DNA of 15,716 nucleotides, taken from NCBI GenBank assembly GCA_031262265.1, contig JAISIB010000204.1, positions 1 through 15,716 on the forward strand, given 5' to 3'. Under the pieces are notes generated by a model. The model was given only the letters and a program-made list of their open reading frames with translations, had not been told where the DNA came from and did no database searches. The stretch's first letter is position 1. Each line of letters opens with the position of its first letter. This document shows positions 1 to 7,637 of the stretch, piece by piece. The position numbers and the translations under genes were made by a program. This DNA comes from Prevotellaceae bacterium. Its GTDB lineage: Bacteria; Bacteroidota; Bacteroidia; Bacteroidales; Bacteroidaceae.

Positions 1-759
1 TATGTTTTCTGGGGCGGACGTGAAGGTTACATGACTTTACTTAATACGGATCAGAAGCGTGAGAAAGAGCATCTCGCCACTATGCTCGCTGCCGCGCGTG
101 ATTATGCGCGTGCAAAAGGATTTAAAGGAACGTTCCTTATAGAACCGAAACCGATGGAACCCACCAAGCATCAATACGACGTGGATACGGAAACGGTGAT
201 CGGATTCTTGAAAGCGCACGGACTGGATAAAGATTTTAAAGTCAATATTGAGGTCAACCACGCTACGCTGGCCGGTCATACATTCGAGCATGAACTGGCT
301 GTCGCAGTCGATAATGGTCTGCTCGGCTCTATCGACGCTAACCGCGGCGATTACCAAAACGGATGGGATACCGACCAATTTCCAATAGACCAATTCGACT
401 TGGTACAAGCTATGATGCAAATCATTCGCAACGGTGGCTTAGGAAACGGCGGTACGAACTTCGATGCGAAGACGCGTCGCAACTCAACCGATCTGGAAGA
501 CATTTTCATCGCGCATATCGCAGCAATGGATGTAATGGCGCGTGCGTTGGAAAGTGCGGCTGCGTTGTTGGAAGAATCTCCTTACAAGCAAATGTTTACA
601 GAGCGTTACGCTTCGTTCGACAGTGGCAAAGGCAAAGAATACGAAGAGGGAAAGCTCACGCTCGAAGATCTCGTAACTTATGCGAAGGCTAACGGTGAAC
701 CGAAGCAAATCAGCGGTAAACAAGAACTCTACGAAGCGATAGTAAACATGTACATTTAA
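1..759 (+). CDS. xylA: Xylose isomerase, C-terminal part (5' end outside window)
   Basis: This enzyme interconverts D-xylose and D-xylulose in the cytoplasm with two divalent metal ions, the first step of xylose use. The reading frame is open from base 1, so the visible 252 residues are a fragment. The ATG at 31 is internal, because the codons before it already spell the conserved VFWGGREGY. The fragment aligns without gaps to E. coli XylA with an offset of 184. It keeps the metal and substrate residues Glu232 (in IEPKP), Glu268 and His271 (NIEVNH), Asp296 (SIDANRGD), Asp307 and Asp309 (WDTDQFP) and Asp339 (NFDAK), so it should be active. About 184 N-terminal residues are missing, including the His101/Asp104 region. 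The symporter gene starts 11 nt downstream, which suggests one xylose operon. Identification is near certain; family facts are from memory of E. coli XylA. Confidence 0.97.
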   Translation, partial: YVFWGGREGYMTLLNTDQKREKEHLATMLAAARDYARAKGFKGTFLIEPKPMEPTKHQYDVDTETVIGFLKAHGLDKDFKVNIEVNHATLAGHTFEHELAVAVDNGLLGSIDANRGDYQNGWDTDQFPIDQFDLVQAMMQIIRNGGLGNGGTNFDAKTRRNSTDLEDIFIAHIAAMDVMARALESAAALLEESPYKQMFTERYASFDSGKGKEYEEGKLTLEDLVTYAKANGEPKQISGKQELYEAIVNMYI

Positions 760-770
760 TTCGTCGAATC

Positions 771-2249
771 ATGAGTAATACAACAGCAAACGGCAGTAGA
801 GCGTATTTATTCTCGATTGTTTCCATCGCAGTCATCGGCGGGTTGCTTTTCGGGTACGATACTGCCGTCATTTCGGGAGCTGAAAAAGGTTTGCAAGCGT
901 TCTTTATGGGCGCGACGGATTTTACTTATACCGATGCGATACATGGTATCACTTCGTCAAGCGCATTGATCGGTTGCATCATAGGTAGTGCACTTTCGGG
1001 CTTTTTTGCTTCAACGCTCGGACGCAAGCGGTCATTGTTTCTGGCCGGCATACTCTTTTTTCTGTCTGCGTTAGGTTCCTATCGTCCGGAGTTTTTGTTC
1101 TTTTCTTATGGAGAACCGACCTTTTCCCTGCTCATTGCGTTCAATCTTTACCGAGTATTGGGCGGTATCGGAGTCGGATTGGCTTCTGCCATTTGTCCTA
1201 TGTATATTGCCGAAGTCGCTCCGAGTAATATTCGAGGGACATTGGTATCGTGGAATCAATTCGCGATTATCTTTGGTCAGCTGGTCGTGTATTTCGTCAA
1301 CTTCCTGATTCTCGGTGCACACGATAATCCGCTCATTAAAATGGTTGATGGCGTCAACAAGTTGATGAATCCGGAAGCTGCGCAGTGGACGGTGGAAACA
1401 GGTTGGCGGCTGATGTTTGGCAGTGAGGCATGGCCTGCCGGATTGTTTACGCTACTTGTGCTATGTATCCCCGAAACGCCACGCTACTTGGCGATGTGCG
1501 GCAGAGACGAGAAAGCGATGCTGGTATTGAGCAAAGTCAACGGCGTTTCTAAGGCGGCAGAGATTCTGGCCGACATCAAGGCTACCGCCAAGCAAAAGAC
1601 GGAGAAACTATTCACGTACGGCTGGATGGTCATATTCATCGGCATTATGCTGAGCGTGTTCCAACAGGCGGTAGGTATCAATGCTGTGCTCTACTTCGCG
1701 CCGCGTATCTTCGAAAGCATGAATATGGGCGACCCGATGGTGCAGACTATGATCATGGGTATCGTCAATATTTTGTTTACGCTATTGGCTATCTTTACCG
1801 TCGAGAAATGGGGACGCAAACCGTTGTTGATTACCGGTTCGTTAGGCATGGCGGTGGGAGCGGCCGGCGTTGCTATCAGCAATTTGTTGGTAAGTGTTCA
1901 TCCGTTGGTGCCGGTGATTAGCATTATGGTGTACAGTGCTGCATTTATGATGAGTTGGGGACCGATATGCTGGGTACTAATCGCCGAAATATTCCCGAAT
2001 ACCATTCGCGGAGCGGCGGTGGCTATCGCCGTGGCGTTCCAATGGATATTCAACTTCATCGTTTCTTCTACGTTCGTACCGATGTACAACATGCAACTCG
2101 GCGATATGGGTGATAAGTTCGGTCACATGTTCGCGTATGCCCTTTACGGCATCATCTGCCTCGTAGCCGCTGTGTTTGTGTGGAAGTTAGTTCCCGAAAC
2201 CAAAGGCAAAACGCTGGAAGACATGACGAAATTGTGGAAGAAGAAATAA
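771..2249 (+). CDS. xylE: D-xylose:H+ symporter, MFS sugar porter family
   Basis: This 492-residue inner-membrane protein should import xylose together with protons. It has about the length of E. coli XylE (491) and the sugar-porter signatures in order: GGLLFGYDTAVISG in the first membrane helix (Asp30 corresponds to the proton-coupling Asp27), GRKR in the loop after helix 2, NQFAIIFGQ (the sugar-binding Gln168 position), PETPRY after helix 6, QQAVGINA (Gln288/Gln289/Asn294 positions), WGRKPLL, SWGPICWVL (Trp392 position), FQW, and PETKGKTLED at the C-terminal end. It starts 11 nt after xylA, which supports xylose rather than glucose, arabinose or galactose as substrate and implies co-transcription. 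A strong terminator follows the stop. A broader specificity is possible, since sugar porters of this group are hard to separate by sequence alone. Confidence 0.92.
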   Translation: MSNTTANGSRAYLFSIVSIAVIGGLLFGYDTAVISGAEKGLQAFFMGATDFTYTDAIHGITSSSALIGCIIGSALSGFFASTLGRKRSLFLAGILFFLSALGSYRPEFLFFSYGEPTFSLLIAFNLYRVLGGIGVGLASAICPMYIAEVAPSNIRGTLVSWNQFAIIFGQLVVYFVNFLILGAHDNPLIKMVDGVNKLMNPEAAQWTVETGWRLMFGSEAWPAGLFTLLVLCIPETPRYLAMCGRDEKAMLVLSKVNGVSKAAEILADIKATAKQKTEKLFTYGWMVIFIGIMLSVFQQAVGINAVLYFAPRIFESMNMGDPMVQTMIMGIVNILFTLLAIFTVEKWGRKPLLITGSLGMAVGAAGVAISNLLVSVHPLVPVISIMVYSAAFMMSWGPICWVLIAEIFPNTIRGAAVAIAVAFQWIFNFIVSSTFVPMYNMQLGDMGDKFGHMFAYALYGIICLVAAVFVWKLVPETKGKTLEDMTKLWKKK

Positions 2250-2556
2250 GGAACAGGTGTATTGCATGGTATATAATACATTTTTTGTGAATGTGAAGAG
2301 CGCGTCGTGAGACGTGCTCTTTTTTTCTTCGTCAGATATTCGTATATCAAAGCGTGATATTTTATTTTCAAAGGTAGATAATTTGCGTTCATACGGAGAT
2401 AATAGCCTAACTTGCCATGAGCGAATATCTATGTCGTACGGAAAGAACGGTTTTTAGGAGAATCGGCCGAAAATTCCAAATTCTTTTCAGTTTTGGTCGC
2501 CAATTTTGTGACGTGATCAGTCATAAAATCTAATAATACACTAAAAAAAGACAGAG
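2250..2556 (+). other. Intergenic region after the xylose operon
   Basis: This is 307 nt without a convincing gene. It holds the terminator at 2296-2327 and then AT-rich sequence up to the outer-membrane protein gene. A TAATTTG box at 2379-2385 and a CAATTTTG box at 2501-2508 resemble the Bacteroidales -7 element (TAnnTTTG), but each deviates and neither has a clear TTTG at the right distance upstream, so I do not assign a promoter. A 38-codon ORF (2417-2533) lies here but has no recognisable family or signal. Confidence 0.6.
2296..2327 (+). terminator. Intrinsic terminator of the xylA-xylE operon
   Basis: An 11-bp hairpin (2296-2306 with 2311-2321, one G-T wobble, GTGA loop) is followed at once by a T-run. 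It lies 46 nt after the xylE stop codon and cleanly separates the operon from the next gene. Confidence 0.9.
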
Positions 2557-3219
2557 ATGAAGACAAAAATCATGGTAGTAAGTTTGTTTGTGTTGATGAC
2601 GGCAGGAGCTGTTCACGCACAAAACGTTCGGTTTGGTATTCGTGGCGGATTGAATTTTGCTTCGCTAAACGAATATGAAATTCCCGTAGCCACTCGTGAG
2701 GAGGCCGAAATGGATGAGCGTCTCGGCCTATATGCCGGCGCATTCGTACAAGTGGATCTAAGTGAAAAAGTCGGGTTGGAAACCGGTCTATTCTATACGC
2801 AGCTGGGCGGAAGAGACAAGGAAGATGACTACGGCGAGCAGTATGAAGTGAAAGCCAATCCTTCGTATTTGCAATTGCCCGTTTCGATATTCTACAAGTT
2901 TACCGTTAAGCAACTTACGCTGTATCCTTCTGTCGGACTTTACGCCGGCTATGGCCTTTCCGGCAAGATGAAAGGAAGCGGATCGGTCACTAATCGCGAC
3001 GAGACGGTGACTCAAATTGATTTCGATGATGATTATTTCGATACCTTTGCTCGAAAGTTTGATATCGGAGGCACTATCGGTATCCACGCGGCATACAGTA
3101 AGTTTATTTTGAGCTTAACGTATGACAGAGGCTTTGTGCGCGTCAACAAAGAAAAGCCGCTATATGGAGGAAATGCCTTCAATTCTAACGTACGTTTAGG
3201 CTTAGGCTTCGTATTTTAG
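2557..3219 (+). CDS. Outer-membrane beta-barrel protein (PorT/OMP_b-brl_2 type)
   Basis: This predicted 220-residue exported protein has an N-terminal signal peptide: MKTK, a hydrophobic core, and a likely cleavage after VHA at residue 21. The mature part is rich in alternating hydrophobic/polar stretches typical of outer-membrane strands, for example FGIRGGLNFAS, KVGLETGLFYTQLGG, YLQLPVSIFYKF, LYPSVGLYAGYGL and the last strand NVRLGLGFVF, which ends in phenylalanine as BAM substrates usually do. The pattern 'G.RGGLN' near the start and 'LQLPV' in the middle is common in the Bacteroidota outer-membrane beta-barrel family (PF13568). An acidic, probably extracellular loop lies around residues 142-160. 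It appears monocistronic, between the xyl terminator and the argS promoter. The ligand or role is unknown. Confidence 0.8.
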   Translation: MKTKIMVVSLFVLMTAGAVHAQNVRFGIRGGLNFASLNEYEIPVATREEAEMDERLGLYAGAFVQVDLSEKVGLETGLFYTQLGGRDKEDDYGEQYEVKANPSYLQLPVSIFYKFTVKQLTLYPSVGLYAGYGLSGKMKGSGSVTNRDETVTQIDFDDDYFDTFARKFDIGGTIGIHAAYSKFILSLTYDRGFVRVNKEKPLYGGNAFNSNVRLGLGFVF

Positions 3220-3240
3220 ACGAGTAATTCTTTATTTTCA

Positions 3241-3248
3241 TACCTTTG
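3241..3248 (+). promoter_or_regulatory. Promoter -7 element (TACCTTTG) of argS
   Basis: This is a perfect match to the Bacteroidales sigma-ABfr -7 consensus TAnnTTTG, 24 nt before the argS ATG. The upstream -33 element is weak: TTTT at 3214-3217 is the nearest T-rich block and sits slightly too far away. The box overlaps a TTG (3246) that could otherwise be read as an argS start, which argues against that start. Confidence 0.7.
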
Positions 3249-3272
3249 CGCCCGAAAAAACCGCGAAAGTGT

Positions 3273-5060
3273 ATGAAGATAGAACAAAAATTGGCTCAGG
3301 CCATACAAAACGGAATATCCGTACTTTACCGGTGGCAACCGGCTACGGAGCAAGTACAACTAAGCAAGACACGCAGAGAGTTTGAGGGGCATTTGACACT
3401 GAATGTGTTCCCGTTCCTCAAACCCACCGGCGTGAGAAATCCGCAAGAACTGGCTACTGCGTTAGGTAACTACCTTGTTGATAACGAGCCTGCCGTAGAA
3501 AAATACAACGTCATCAAAGGTTTTCTGAATTTGACCGTAGCTTCCGATGCATGGCTGGGGTTATTAAACTCCGTACATACGGATCCAAGCTACGGAACGA
3601 AGTCGCCCGACGAGAATTCTCCGTTGGTAATGATCGAATATTCATCGCCTAATACGAACAAGCCCTTACATCTCGGACATATACGCAATAATCTGCTCGG
3701 TTATGCGTTGGCGGAAATCATGACAGCCAACGGGAATCGGGTAGTAAAGACAAATATCGTGAACGATCGCGGTATCCACATCTGTAAGTCTATGTTGGCG
3801 TGGCAAAAGTGGGGCAACGGCGAGACGCCGCAAAGCAGCGGAAAGAAAGGAGACCATTTGGTCGGTGATTATTATGTGGCGTTCGATAAACACTATAAGG
3901 CGGAAATCAAAGCACTGATGGAAGGCGGATTAACACAAGAGGAAGCCGAAGCATCTTCCGAGTTAATGAAAGAAGCGCGCGCCATGCTTCGTCAATGGGA
4001 GGCCGGTGATGCGGAGATACGCGCGCTTTGGTCGATGATGAACGCATGGGTATATGAAGGTTTCGACGAAACTTATCGGAAGATGGGGGTCGGATTTGAT
4101 AAGATCTATTATGAGTCGGAAACATATATAGAGGGGAAAGCAAAAGTAGAAGAGGGACTGGCGAAAGGAATATGCTATCAAAAAGAAGACGGCTCAGTCT
4201 GGGCGGATCTGACGGCCGAAGGATTGGATCATAAGTTACTGCTTCGTTCGGACGGAACCTCTGTCTACATGACACAAGATATAGGTACGGCAAAATTACG
4301 CTACGATGATTTTCCCATTAATCACATGATTTATGTCGTAGGAAACGAGCAAAATTACCATTTCCAAGTACTTTCTATACTTCTCGATAAGTTGGGATTT
4401 GCATGGGGTAAGGACTTGGTACACTTCTCCTATGGGATGGTGGAATTGCCCGAAGGGAAAATGAAATCGCGCGAAGGCACGGTCGTAGACGCTGATGACT
4501 TAATGGACGCAATGATAGAGACGGCGCGTGAGACTTCGCAGGAATTGGGAAAATCGGATGACTCGGAAGAAACAGCAGAGATCGCGCGAATCGTTGGCTT
4601 GGGCGCATTGAAATATTTCATCCTGAAAGTGGATCCGCGCAAGAACATGACGTTTAATCCAAAGGAGTCTATTGACTTTAACGGTAATACCGGGCCATTT
4701 ATCCAGTATACATACGCGCGCATTCGTTCGGTATTGCGTAAAGCGGATGAAGCGGGATTATCCGCCGCTATCTTACCGAAAGATGTTCCGTTGAACGAAA
4801 AAGAAATCTCGTTGATACAATCATTAGCTTCCTATGATGTGATCGTGCGTCAAGCAGCTGATGACTATAGTCCGGCCATCATTGCCAACTACATATATGA
4901 GTTGGTGAAAGAGTACAACCAGTTCTATCATGATTTCAGTATCCTACGCGAAGAAAACAAGGCGGTACAATCATTCCGACTGGTGCTATCTGCCAATGTA
5001 GCCAAAGTGATTCGCTCGGGAATGGGGTTGTTAGGAATTGAAGTTCCCGAACGAATGTAA
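3273..5060 (+). CDS. argS: Arginyl-tRNA synthetase
   Basis: This class I aminoacyl-tRNA synthetase charges tRNA-Arg with arginine in the cytoplasm. The protein is 595 residues from the ATG at 3273 (MKIEQKLAQAI). I prefer this start to an in-frame TTG at 3246 because that TTG sits inside the promoter box and Bacteroides ArgS proteins begin MKIE. Order of parts: the N-terminal Add-1 tRNA-recognition domain (about residues 1-115); the Rossmann catalytic core with the HIGH signature as HLGH at 133-136 within SPNTNKPLHLGH; the degenerate KMSKS loop as KMKSREGT starting at Lys396; and the C-terminal DALR anticodon-binding domain, which includes YTYARIRSVLRKA and ends IEVPERM. Full length, no anomaly. 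It is likely transcribed alone from the promoter at 3241. Confidence 0.97.
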   Translation: MKIEQKLAQAIQNGISVLYRWQPATEQVQLSKTRREFEGHLTLNVFPFLKPTGVRNPQELATALGNYLVDNEPAVEKYNVIKGFLNLTVASDAWLGLLNSVHTDPSYGTKSPDENSPLVMIEYSSPNTNKPLHLGHIRNNLLGYALAEIMTANGNRVVKTNIVNDRGIHICKSMLAWQKWGNGETPQSSGKKGDHLVGDYYVAFDKHYKAEIKALMEGGLTQEEAEASSELMKEARAMLRQWEAGDAEIRALWSMMNAWVYEGFDETYRKMGVGFDKIYYESETYIEGKAKVEEGLAKGICYQKEDGSVWADLTAEGLDHKLLLRSDGTSVYMTQDIGTAKLRYDDFPINHMIYVVGNEQNYHFQVLSILLDKLGFAWGKDLVHFSYGMVELPEGKMKSREGTVVDADDLMDAMIETARETSQELGKSDDSEETAEIARIVGLGALKYFILKVDPRKNMTFNPKESIDFNGNTGPFIQYTYARIRSVLRKADEAGLSAAILPKDVPLNEKEISLIQSLASYDVIVRQAADDYSPAIIANYIYELVKEYNQFYHDFSILREENKAVQSFRLVLSANVAKVIRSGMGLLGIEVPERM

Positions 5061-5111
5061 GCTCGTCACTTAGTCGATTTTGCGGCTTTGTGCGTAAATT
5101 ATCTGACGAGC
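5061..5111. repeat. 8-bp perfect inverted repeat right after argS
   Basis: GCTCGTCA at 5061-5068, starting at the base after the argS stop codon, is perfectly complementary to TGACGAGC at 5104-5111, with a 35-nt loop. No T-run follows, so it is not a standard intrinsic terminator. It could be an RNA 3'-end structure or chance. Confidence 0.45.
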
Positions 5112-5132
5112 ATAATCGAATATGCGACTTTG
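5074..5132 (+). repeat. Imperfect 17-nt direct repeat upstream of the lactonase gene
   Basis: TCGATTTTGCGGCTTTG at 5074-5090 recurs as TCGAATATGCGACTTTG at 5116-5132, with 14 of 17 bases the same and an offset of 42 nt, about four helical turns. The copies lie just upstream of the promoter at 5144-5174, a position that would suit a paired regulator site. There is no further evidence for function. Confidence 0.35.
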
Positions 5133-5143
5133 ATAATTGAAAT

Positions 5144-5174
5144 TTTGCGTTGCAATTTGAGTTATTTATCTTTG
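5144..5174 (+). promoter_or_regulatory. Bacteroidales promoter of the lactonase-family gene
   Basis: TTTG at 5144-5147 (-33 element), a 19-nt spacer, then TATCTTTG at 5167-5174 (-7 element) match the sigma-ABfr consensus TTTG-N19-TAnnTTTG. Transcription would begin near 5180, leaving a leader of about 20 nt before the ATG at 5203. Confidence 0.8.
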
Positions 5175-5202
5175 CAGTGAATTCTATAAAGCAACAACGT
5201 CT

Positions 5203-6333
5203 ATGAAGTACAGTATTGGTTTCATTATCTTACTCATTACCATGATTTTGCTCTCTACTGCATGCCGGCAACCGGCCAATGTATTACGCGAACATGAGCA
5301 GTACTTGCTCGTAGGTACCTACACGCAGGAAGAAAGTAAGGGCATTTATGTATATGCCTTTGATACTTTGTCTGCAACTGTCCGTCTGATCAGTACGACA
5401 CCGGTTAGTAATCCTTCGTACCTGACGCCTGCGGTAAATGGCAACTATGTATATGCTGTTTCCGAAGACGCAGAAAATGCGCAGGCACACGCTTATCAAT
5501 TCGATCGAGTAACCGGTACGCTTTCGCTACTCAACAGCAAGCCGACGGGTGGGGCGGCGCCGTGTTATATTACGGTGGACAAGGCACAACAACGTGTCAT
5601 TACGGCAAATTATACGGGCGGAAGTATTTCATCTTTCCCGCTCGACACGAATGGAAAGTTGATGGATGCAACAGTCATATCGTTTATCGGACACGGAACC
5701 GACCCTGTTCGACAAACACACACGCATCTGCACAGCGTACACTATAGTCCGGATGAGAAGTATCTGTATGCGATGGATTTAGGTACTGACAAAATTTATT
5801 GTTTCAAGACGCAGCCGACACAAGACTTTTACTTAGTACAATCCGTACCGGGCGAAATCGATTTACCTCCTGTCTCCGGACCGCGTCACATGGATTTTCA
5901 TCCCAACGGCCGCTTTGCTTATCTCATTAGCGAACTATCCGGTATGGTCAACGTCTACGGATATGATGCTAAGGATGGTCGTTTGACAGCCTTACAGGCG
6001 GTGGCGGCCGACACGATTCCCGCCGGCGGTAGCGCAGATATACACGTTTCTCCCGACGGTCGTTTCCTGTATGCCAGCAACCGTTTGCAAAATGACGGAC
6101 TGGCTATCTTCCGCATCGATTCATCGGGTTTGCTGTCGCGAATAGGGTATCAACGGACAGGTACACACCCGCGCAATTTCACGTTGACGCCTGATGGACG
6201 TTTTTTGCTGGTCGCTTGTCGTGACAGCAACGTGATTCAGGTCTTTCGTGTCGATACGGAAACCGGTTTGTTGACCGACATAAAGCAAGACATTCCTTTG
6301 AGCATGCCCGTATGCTTAAAGTTTGTGCCTTAA
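5203..6333 (+). CDS. Lactonase-family seven-bladed beta-propeller lipoprotein
   Basis: This 376-residue protein starts with a lipoprotein signal peptide (hydrophobic residues 5-18, then LLSTAC with lipidated Cys21), so it should be anchored in the cell envelope. The mature part is a chain of propeller blades of the lactonase family (PF10282, the family of E. coli 6-phosphogluconolactonase Pgl). Signs are LLVGTYTQEESKGIYVY near the start, repeated 'PDGRFLYA/YVIDxxTG' blade motifs (SPDEKYLYAMD, HPNGRFAYLIS, SPDGRFLYASN, TPDGRFLLVAC), HLHSVHYSP and SGPRHMDFHPNG in the middle, and THPRNFTLTPDG. Cytoplasmic Pgl hydrolyses 6-phosphogluconolactone. An exported version is unlikely to see that intermediate, so the true substrate is uncertain, perhaps another sugar lactone. 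It has its own promoter at 5144-5174 and appears to stand alone. Confidence 0.85.
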   Translation: MKYSIGFIILLITMILLSTACRQPANVLREHEQYLLVGTYTQEESKGIYVYAFDTLSATVRLISTTPVSNPSYLTPAVNGNYVYAVSEDAENAQAHAYQFDRVTGTLSLLNSKPTGGAAPCYITVDKAQQRVITANYTGGSISSFPLDTNGKLMDATVISFIGHGTDPVRQTHTHLHSVHYSPDEKYLYAMDLGTDKIYCFKTQPTQDFYLVQSVPGEIDLPPVSGPRHMDFHPNGRFAYLISELSGMVNVYGYDAKDGRLTALQAVAADTIPAGGSADIHVSPDGRFLYASNRLQNDGLAIFRIDSSGLLSRIGYQRTGTHPRNFTLTPDGRFLLVACRDSNVIQVFRVDTETGLLTDIKQDIPLSMPVCLKFVP

Positions 6334-6346
6334 CAAACTACGATTT
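6320..6346 (+). terminator. Possible weak terminator at the end of the lactonase gene
   Basis: AGTTTGT at 6320-6326 pairs perfectly with ACAAACT at 6333-6339 across a 6-nt loop that contains most of the stop codon. A short TTTT (6343-6346) follows after a 3-nt gap. The 7-bp AT-rich stem makes this a weak candidate. Confidence 0.3.
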
Positions 6347-6358
6347 TGCTAACTCCAC

Positions 6359-6389
6359 TTTGCAAATTGGAATTATAGCGTTACCTTTG
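6359..6389 (+). promoter_or_regulatory. Bacteroidales promoter of the ATPase gene
   Basis: TTTG at 6359-6362, a 19-nt spacer and TACCTTTG at 6382-6389 match TTTG-N19-TAnnTTTG exactly. The ATPase start codon follows at 6416, so the leader is about 20 nt. Spacing is identical to the lactonase promoter. Confidence 0.82.
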
Positions 6390-6415
6390 CGGTTCAAACC
6401 TTGATATGGTGAACA

Positions 6416-7594
6416 ATGGAGGCATTTTATCGAACGCATGCATATTTGGTTGAGCATACCAATGCTCCTGTTCGGCGAAATCTTATGGACGAAATCGACT
6501 GGAACGACCGGTTGATAGGAATCAAAGGTACGCGCGGTGTCGGAAAGACTACGTTCTTGCTGCAATATGCAAAAGAAAAGTTTGGAACCGACCGCTCTTG
6601 TCTGTACGTAAACATGAATAATTTCTATTTCTCCGATCATTCTATCGTAGAATTCGCGACTGAATTTAGGAAAAGGGGTGGGCGCGTGCTATTAATAGAC
6701 CAAGTATTTAAATATCCTAATTGGAGTTCTGATTTGCGTAAGTGCTATGATACGTTGCCGGGGTTGAAAATTGTTTTTACCGGTTCGTCGGTGATGCGTT
6801 TGAAGGAAGAAAATCCGGATTTGCGCGATGTTGTGAAAAGCTACAACCTGCGTGGTTTTTCATTTCGCGAGTTTCTAAACCTACAAACAGGGCTAAAATT
6901 CCGCGCTTATACATTGGACGAAATCTTGCAAAACCATGAGAAAATAGCTCGCGGCGTTTTGTCAAAGACTCAACCGCTCAATTATTTCCGCGATTATCTG
7001 CACCACGGATTCTACCCGTTCTTCCTCGAGAAACGTAACTTCTCGGAAAATTTATTAAAGACGATGAACATGATGGTTGAGGTAGATATCCTACTCTTAA
7101 AGCAGATTGAAGTGAAGTTCCTCGATAAAATCAAGAAGCTCTTTTATTTGCTGGCCATCAACGGTTCAAATACTCCGAATGTCAGTCGTCTGGCCAATGA
7201 AATACAGACGTCACGGGCAACGGTAATGAATTATTTGAAATACTTGACCGATGCACGTCTTATCAATATGGTGTATGAACACGAAGAGGAGTTCCCTAAA
7301 AAACCGTCGCGTGTGATGTTGCACAATACCAATTTGATGTATAGCATTTATCCTTTCCAATTGAACGAGCAAGATGTGTTGGAAACATTCTTTCTCAACA
7401 CGATGTACAAAGATCATAAGATTTATAAAGGAGATAAGAATAGCTCGTTCTTAGTCAATGGGCAGATTCCATTTAAAGTATGCATGGATACGGTACGCAT
7501 GAAGGTGCAACCAAATATCTGTTACGCCGTGAGCAAAGCGGAGTTGGGACGCGAAAATCGTCTCCCGTTGTGGTTGTTCGGCTTTTTGTATTGA
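6416..7594 (+). CDS. P-loop ATPase, AAA_14/DUF4143-type
   Basis: This 392-residue cytoplasmic protein belongs to a large family of AAA+ related ATPases with a C-terminal DUF4143-like region, abundant in Bacteroidota and of largely unknown role. Visible parts: Walker A GTRGVGKTT at residues 38-46 (Lys44); Walker B VLLIDQV with Asp95; a sensor-1-like KIVFTGSS (about 121-128); NLRGFSFREFLNL, a family signature; a winged-helix-like segment around residues 247-287 (NVSRLANEIQTSRATVMNYLKYL); and the usual family ending IPLWLFGFLY-like (LPLWLFGFLY). The length and both ends fit the family, so the gene is intact. The oddity is Gln96 where the family normally has the catalytic glutamate (LLIDE). The start at 6416 follows a good promoter and is the first in-frame ATG. 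nifJ starts 43 nt later but probably has no functional link. Confidence 0.85.
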   Translation: MEAFYRTHAYLVEHTNAPVRRNLMDEIDWNDRLIGIKGTRGVGKTTFLLQYAKEKFGTDRSCLYVNMNNFYFSDHSIVEFATEFRKRGGRVLLIDQVFKYPNWSSDLRKCYDTLPGLKIVFTGSSVMRLKEENPDLRDVVKSYNLRGFSFREFLNLQTGLKFRAYTLDEILQNHEKIARGVLSKTQPLNYFRDYLHHGFYPFFLEKRNFSENLLKTMNMMVEVDILLLKQIEVKFLDKIKKLFYLLAINGSNTPNVSRLANEIQTSRATVMNYLKYLTDARLINMVYEHEEEFPKKPSRVMLHNTNLMYSIYPFQLNEQDVLETFFLNTMYKDHKIYKGDKNSSFLVNGQIPFKVCMDTVRMKVQPNICYAVSKAELGRENRLPLWLFGFLY

Positions 7595-7637
7595 TAACTA
7601 TCAAAAAACTTATATTACTATTAAATTACCAAGTGTT

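Noticed and set aside
31..33. ATG 31 as a start of a short xylose isomerase
   Set aside because: The frame is open to base 1 and the preceding codons already encode conserved xylose isomerase residues, so the gene simply begins outside the window.
2417..2533. A 38-codon + strand ORF (MSEYLCRTERT start) upstream of the outer-membrane protein gene
   Set aside because: It has no known family, no clear promoter or ribosome-binding site, and a length expected by chance.
3907..4293. A 128-codon minus-strand ORF
   Set aside because: It lies fully opposite argS and its composition (Leu/Pro/Ser/Arg rich) is typical of antisense frames.
5061..5111. Intrinsic terminator for argS
   Set aside because: The inverted repeat has a 35-nt loop and no T-run, so it does not meet the usual form. 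It is kept only as a repeat.
7595..7637. A nifJ promoter in the 43-nt gap
   Set aside because: TTTG at 7585-7588 and TATATTAC at 7611-7618 are the closest boxes, but the spacer is 22 nt and the -7 box lacks the TTTG end.
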